From: Microbacterium imperiale
GTDB taxonomy: Bacteria > Actinomycetota > Actinomycetes > Actinomycetales > Microbacteriaceae
Direction of reading: 5' to 3'
Length of the DNA stretch: 64,000 nt
Assembly: GCF_017876655.1 (NCBI RefSeq)
Contig: NZ_JAGIOK010000001.1
Coordinates: forward strand, 496,001-560,000
Of this stretch, positions 63,030-64,000 are shown one piece after another. The notes under the pieces are model-generated. The model made no database searches. It was not told the origin of the DNA and was given only the letters and a program-made list of their open reading frames with translations. The translations under genes were made by a program, and so were the position numbers. The stretch's first letter is position 1. Each line of letters begins with the position of its first letter.

Positions 63030-64000
63030 GTGGCAGGAGAGCAGACGGTGCGGGTCGACGGACGCCGCCTGCGCCTGTCGAACCTCGACAAGGTGCTCTA
63101 CCCCGCCACCGGCACCACCAAGGGCGAGGTCATCGCCTACTTCTCGCGCATCGCCCCGCTGATGCTGCCGCATCTCGACCGGCGACCGGTGACCCGCAAG
63201 CGCTGGCCCGAGGGCGTCGAGCAGCCCGACTTCTTCGCCAAGGATCTGGAGCGAGGAGCTCCGACCTGGCTCCCCCGCCTGCCGATCGACCACTCCAGCG
63301 GCTCGAAGGACTATCCCCTGGTCGAAGAGGTGGCCTCGCTCGTCTACCTCGCCCAGGTCGCGAGCCTCGAGCTGCACGTGCCCCAGTGGCGCTTCACGGA
63401 TGCCGGTGCGCGCGGCACCCCCGACCGGCTCGTGCTCGACCTCGACCCGGGTCCCGGGGTCGGGCTGGCGGAGTGCGCCGAGGTGGCGCGGTGGGTGCGC
63501 GACATCCTCGCGGGCATGGGCATGGAGCTGTTCCCCGTCACCAGCGGCAGCAAGGGCATCCACCTCTACGCCGCGCTGACCGGCGATCAGACGAGCGATC
63601 AGGCGTCGGCGTTCGCGAAGGAACTCGCCCGCGCGCTCGAGGCAGACCACCCCGACCTCGTCATCAGTCAGATGACGCGCAGCGCGCGTGCCGGCAAGGT
63701 GTTCCTCGACTGGAGTCAGAACAACGGGTCGAAGACCACGATCGCGCCGTACTCGCTGCGCGGCCGCACCGAGCCCACGGTCGCCGCCCCGCGCACGTGG
63801 GACGAGCTCGACGACCCCGGGCTGCGCCACCTGAGCTTCGACGAGATGCTCGAGCGCGCCGACCGCGTCGGCGATCTGCTGGCCCCTCTCGCCCCGCGCC
63901 GCACGGCACCCCTGGCGCCCTATCTCGCCAAGAGATCGGCGGAGCGCACACCCGAGCCCATGCCGACGGCGGCCGCGCCGGCCCGGCCCGGCGACGCACC
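63030..64000 (+). CDS. ligD: ATP-dependent DNA ligase LigD, polymerase domain (truncated by window)
   Basis: The frame is open to the right edge. It encodes a LigD primase/polymerase domain: RRLRLSNLDKVLYPATGTTK, VTRKRWPEG, the metal-binding RLVLDLDPG and VTSGSKGIHLYAAL, then KVFLDWSQNNGSKTTIAPYS. GTG at 63024 is an alternative start two codons earlier. The polymerase domain is first, so phosphoesterase and ligase domains probably follow outside the window. With Ku it repairs double-strand breaks by end joining. Confidence 0.95.
   Translation, partial: MAGEQTVRVDGRRLRLSNLDKVLYPATGTTKGEVIAYFSRIAPLMLPHLDRRPVTRKRWPEGVEQPDFFAKDLERGAPTWLPRLPIDHSSGSKDYPLVEEVASLVYLAQVASLELHVPQWRFTDAGARGTPDRLVLDLDPGPGVGLAECAEVARWVRDILAGMGMELFPVTSGSKGIHLYAALTGDQTSDQASAFAKELARALEADHPDLVISQMTRSARAGKVFLDWSQNNGSKTTIAPYSLRGRTEPTVAAPRTWDELDDPGLRHLSFDEMLERADRVGDLLAPLAPRRTAPLAPYLAKRSAERTPEPMPTAAAPARPGDA

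Overview
The window is high-G+C actinobacterial chromosome. Gene content (ilvD-ilvB-ilvN-ilvC-serA-leuB-ilvE order, otsAB, a tmRNA ending in ..KRTDFALAA, ftsEX-smpB, Ku/LigD, a DUF222-HNH gene) and the strong G/C preference at third codon positions fit Microbacteriaceae, most likely Microbacterium. That assignment is inference from memory, not from a search.

Layout. 1-2 kb: a divergent LysR / class V aminotransferase pair. 2-20 kb: mostly minus-strand metabolism. It holds an MFS-FAH-ilvE-leuB group, a DHA2 efflux pump with divergent TetR, serA, a run of small membrane or secreted proteins, the branched-chain block ilvD-ilvB-ilvN-ilvC, and trehalose synthesis (otsA-otsB). 20-25 kb: thiolase, a DUF222-HNH gene with a LexA-like box over its start codon, tRNA-Lys, a histidinol-phosphatase-like enzyme, a lipoprotein and two small genes.

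25.1-35.5 kb: a 10.4-kb integrative element bounded by 32-bp perfect direct repeats. The right repeat is the 3' end of the tmRNA gene. It encodes a tyrosine integrase, an XRE repressor with a four-half-site control region, an excisionase-like protein, a candidate replication protein containing three 13-bp iteron-like repeats, a DUF2190 capsid decoration protein, a 917-residue tape measure protein and small HTH proteins. I see no terminase, portal or major capsid gene, so it is either a decayed prophage or a satellite. It separated tmRNA from its native terminator and placed its own long hairpin at almost the same distance.

35.5-40.3 kb: ssrA, a SIMPL-domain protein, smpB, ftsX, ftsE and prfB. 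40.3-49.1 kb: an exopolysaccharide-like locus. It has an MFS protein, a GH114 lipoprotein, a BcsA-like GT2 synthase with a helical insertion of about 145 residues in the catalytic domain, a STAS protein, an anti-sigma-type ATPase, a GH26-like glycosidase fused to an OpgC acyltransferase, and a convergent GAF-PP2C phosphatase. A complete kinase/antagonist/phosphatase partner-switching set beside a polysaccharide synthase is the most interesting gene combination in the window.

49.2-53.6 kb: a Tad/Flp-type pilus operon whose ATPase gene tadA is frameshifted between Walker A and Walker B. 53.7-57 kb: a TetR-MFS-M20 amidohydrolase operon with a perfect operator. 57-60 kb: LysR divergent from mesX-mesD, a folate-independent methionine synthase pair. 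60-64 kb: a formate/nitrite-type channel, tRNA-Leu, DedA, and divergent ku and ligD; ligD runs off the right edge.
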